From Ichthyophthirius multifiliis (Eukaryota; Ciliophora; Oligohymenophorea; Hymenostomatida): DNA of 64,000 bases. Shown here piece after piece: positions 63,301-64,000 of the stretch. The stretch lies in NCBI RefSeq assembly GCF_000220395.1, contig NW_004086003.1:1-64000 (forward strand), read 5' to 3'. The stretch's first letter is position 1, and each line of letters opens with the position of its first letter. The translations under genes and the position numbers were made by a program. The notes under the pieces were generated by a model, which was given only the letters and a program-made list of their open reading frames with translations, ran no database searches and was not told the origin of the DNA.

Positions 63301-64000
63301 ATGGAATAATAAATAGGAATTTGTTAAAATCATCAATTAAAATACATTTTCATCTTAATAAATTACCAAAAATACAAAATAAACTTAGTCTGTAGAAAGT
63401 GCTTAAACTAAAAGCAATTAAAAGGAGAATATCTTATTTCACTTTAAGAAATATAGAATACGGAAGAACAAATACCTATTTTCTTAAATAGAAAATAATA
63501 ATAAAAATATAACGAAATACATTAAATAAATCGCAATTATAAAAGTGACTCTATCACTACTTTGTTAAATGATTTTTTCGATAAAATAGAAGATAATTTT
63601 TTACATTAAATTAAAACAATGAGAAAATGTGAATTATAAAAAGGTAAAAAAATAGAAGAAATGATCGAAAACATACAGTTTTATAGCAATGAATAATCCT
63701 AATAAATAGAACTTTAAGAATTAATAAATAATAAAATTAATAATATAGATGAATTATAGGAAGAAATGCTTAATTTATTAAAATAAAGTGAAGAAAAAGA
63801 AGATAAAGAATTTAATATTTTACATAAAAAAATAATAAAAAATATGTAAGATTTATAAACTGAGATAAATAAAAGTTTTGCAAAAAATATTGAATAATTT
63901 AATATTTATTTTAAAAATGAATAAAATAATATTTTTTAAAAAAATGAAATTAATTTAATTGAAAAACTAGAATTTAAACCAAATAATTGTACTTAATCTT
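63301..64000 (+). CDS. B-box-like zinc plus coiled-coil protein, 3' truncated by window
   Basis: Starts MEQQIGICQNHQLKYIFILI and continues NLVCRKCLNQKQLKGEY, a C-x2-H ... C-x2-C arrangement like the B-box zinc fingers of TRIM proteins. After about 90 residues comes a long coiled coil (FFDKIEDNFLHQIKTMRKCE; INNIDELQEEMLNLLKQSEE) that runs off the right edge; 233 codons are in the window without a TGA. Ciliates have many B-box/coiled-coil proteins, often followed by WD or Kelch repeats, but what follows here is not in view. Confidence 0.7.

Noticed and set aside
1-64000. Search for tRNA, rRNA, CRISPR arrays, transposases or reverse transcriptase
   Set aside because: No cloverleaf-like G+C-rich segments, spaced direct repeats, DDE or RT motifs were seen; the AT-rich simple repeats explain the repetitive look.

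Overview
This window is the left end of a macronuclear chromosome from a hymenostome ciliate. It opens with a run of C4A2 telomere repeats (the G4T2 class of Tetrahymena and relatives). Its genes read only if TAA and TAG mean glutamine and TGA is the sole stop. The extreme A+T bias, very short AT-rich introns and (AT)n-filled spacers fit a very AT-rich relative such as Ichthyophthirius better than Tetrahymena, but that is inference. Because most gene finders stop at TAA/TAG, nearly all real genes here look broken into fragments under the standard code.

Layout. 1-6.6 kb: telomere, then three genes on the minus strand: FEN1 flap endonuclease, the axonemal nexin-dynein regulatory complex subunit DRC7, and a tectonic-family ciliary transition-zone protein. 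7-17.6 kb: five plus-strand genes: two coiled-coil proteins, two unrecognised proteins, and a 1060-residue cyclic-nucleotide phosphodiesterase with a probable GAF region. 19.1-29.5 kb: one giant minus-strand HECT ubiquitin ligase. 30-36 kb: a CxxC/CxxC zinc protein, a small coiled-coil protein, a PTC7-like PP2C phosphatase and a full-length CLASP microtubule protein. 36-41 kb: a divergent paralogue of ATP synthase alpha, and a large coiled-coil protein. 42-51 kb (minus): a RING protein, a Gln/Asn-rich protein starting MGNNCC, an A/B-type cyclin, the nuclear exosome nuclease Rrp6, and a small unknown protein. 51.8-64 kb: a syntaxin-16-like Qa-SNARE, a small unknown protein, a secreted/membrane Gln-rich protein, transketolase, a PH-domain protein kinase, and the start of a B-box/coiled-coil protein running off the right edge.

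The gene set is ordinary eukaryotic housekeeping plus cilium and cytoskeleton genes; I see no operon-like system, transposon, CRISPR array, rRNA or tRNA. The most striking window-wide observation is that about half of the genes need one or two single-base corrections, nearly always one missing A or T in a homopolymer, while others (DRC7, tectonic, the PDE, transketolase, the kinase, the ATPase-alpha paralogue) are frame-perfect over 1.2-3.2 kb. This is most simply sequencing or assembly error, but it should be settled before any gene is called a pseudogene. Biologically the best leads are the ATPase-alpha paralogue without its arginine finger, the PDE with Glu at the usually invariant purine-binding Gln, the CxxC...CxxC protein resembling a beta-tent zinc domain, a GC-AG intron, a TAA-encoded polyglutamine tract in CLASP, and a gene remnant with two in-frame TGAs.
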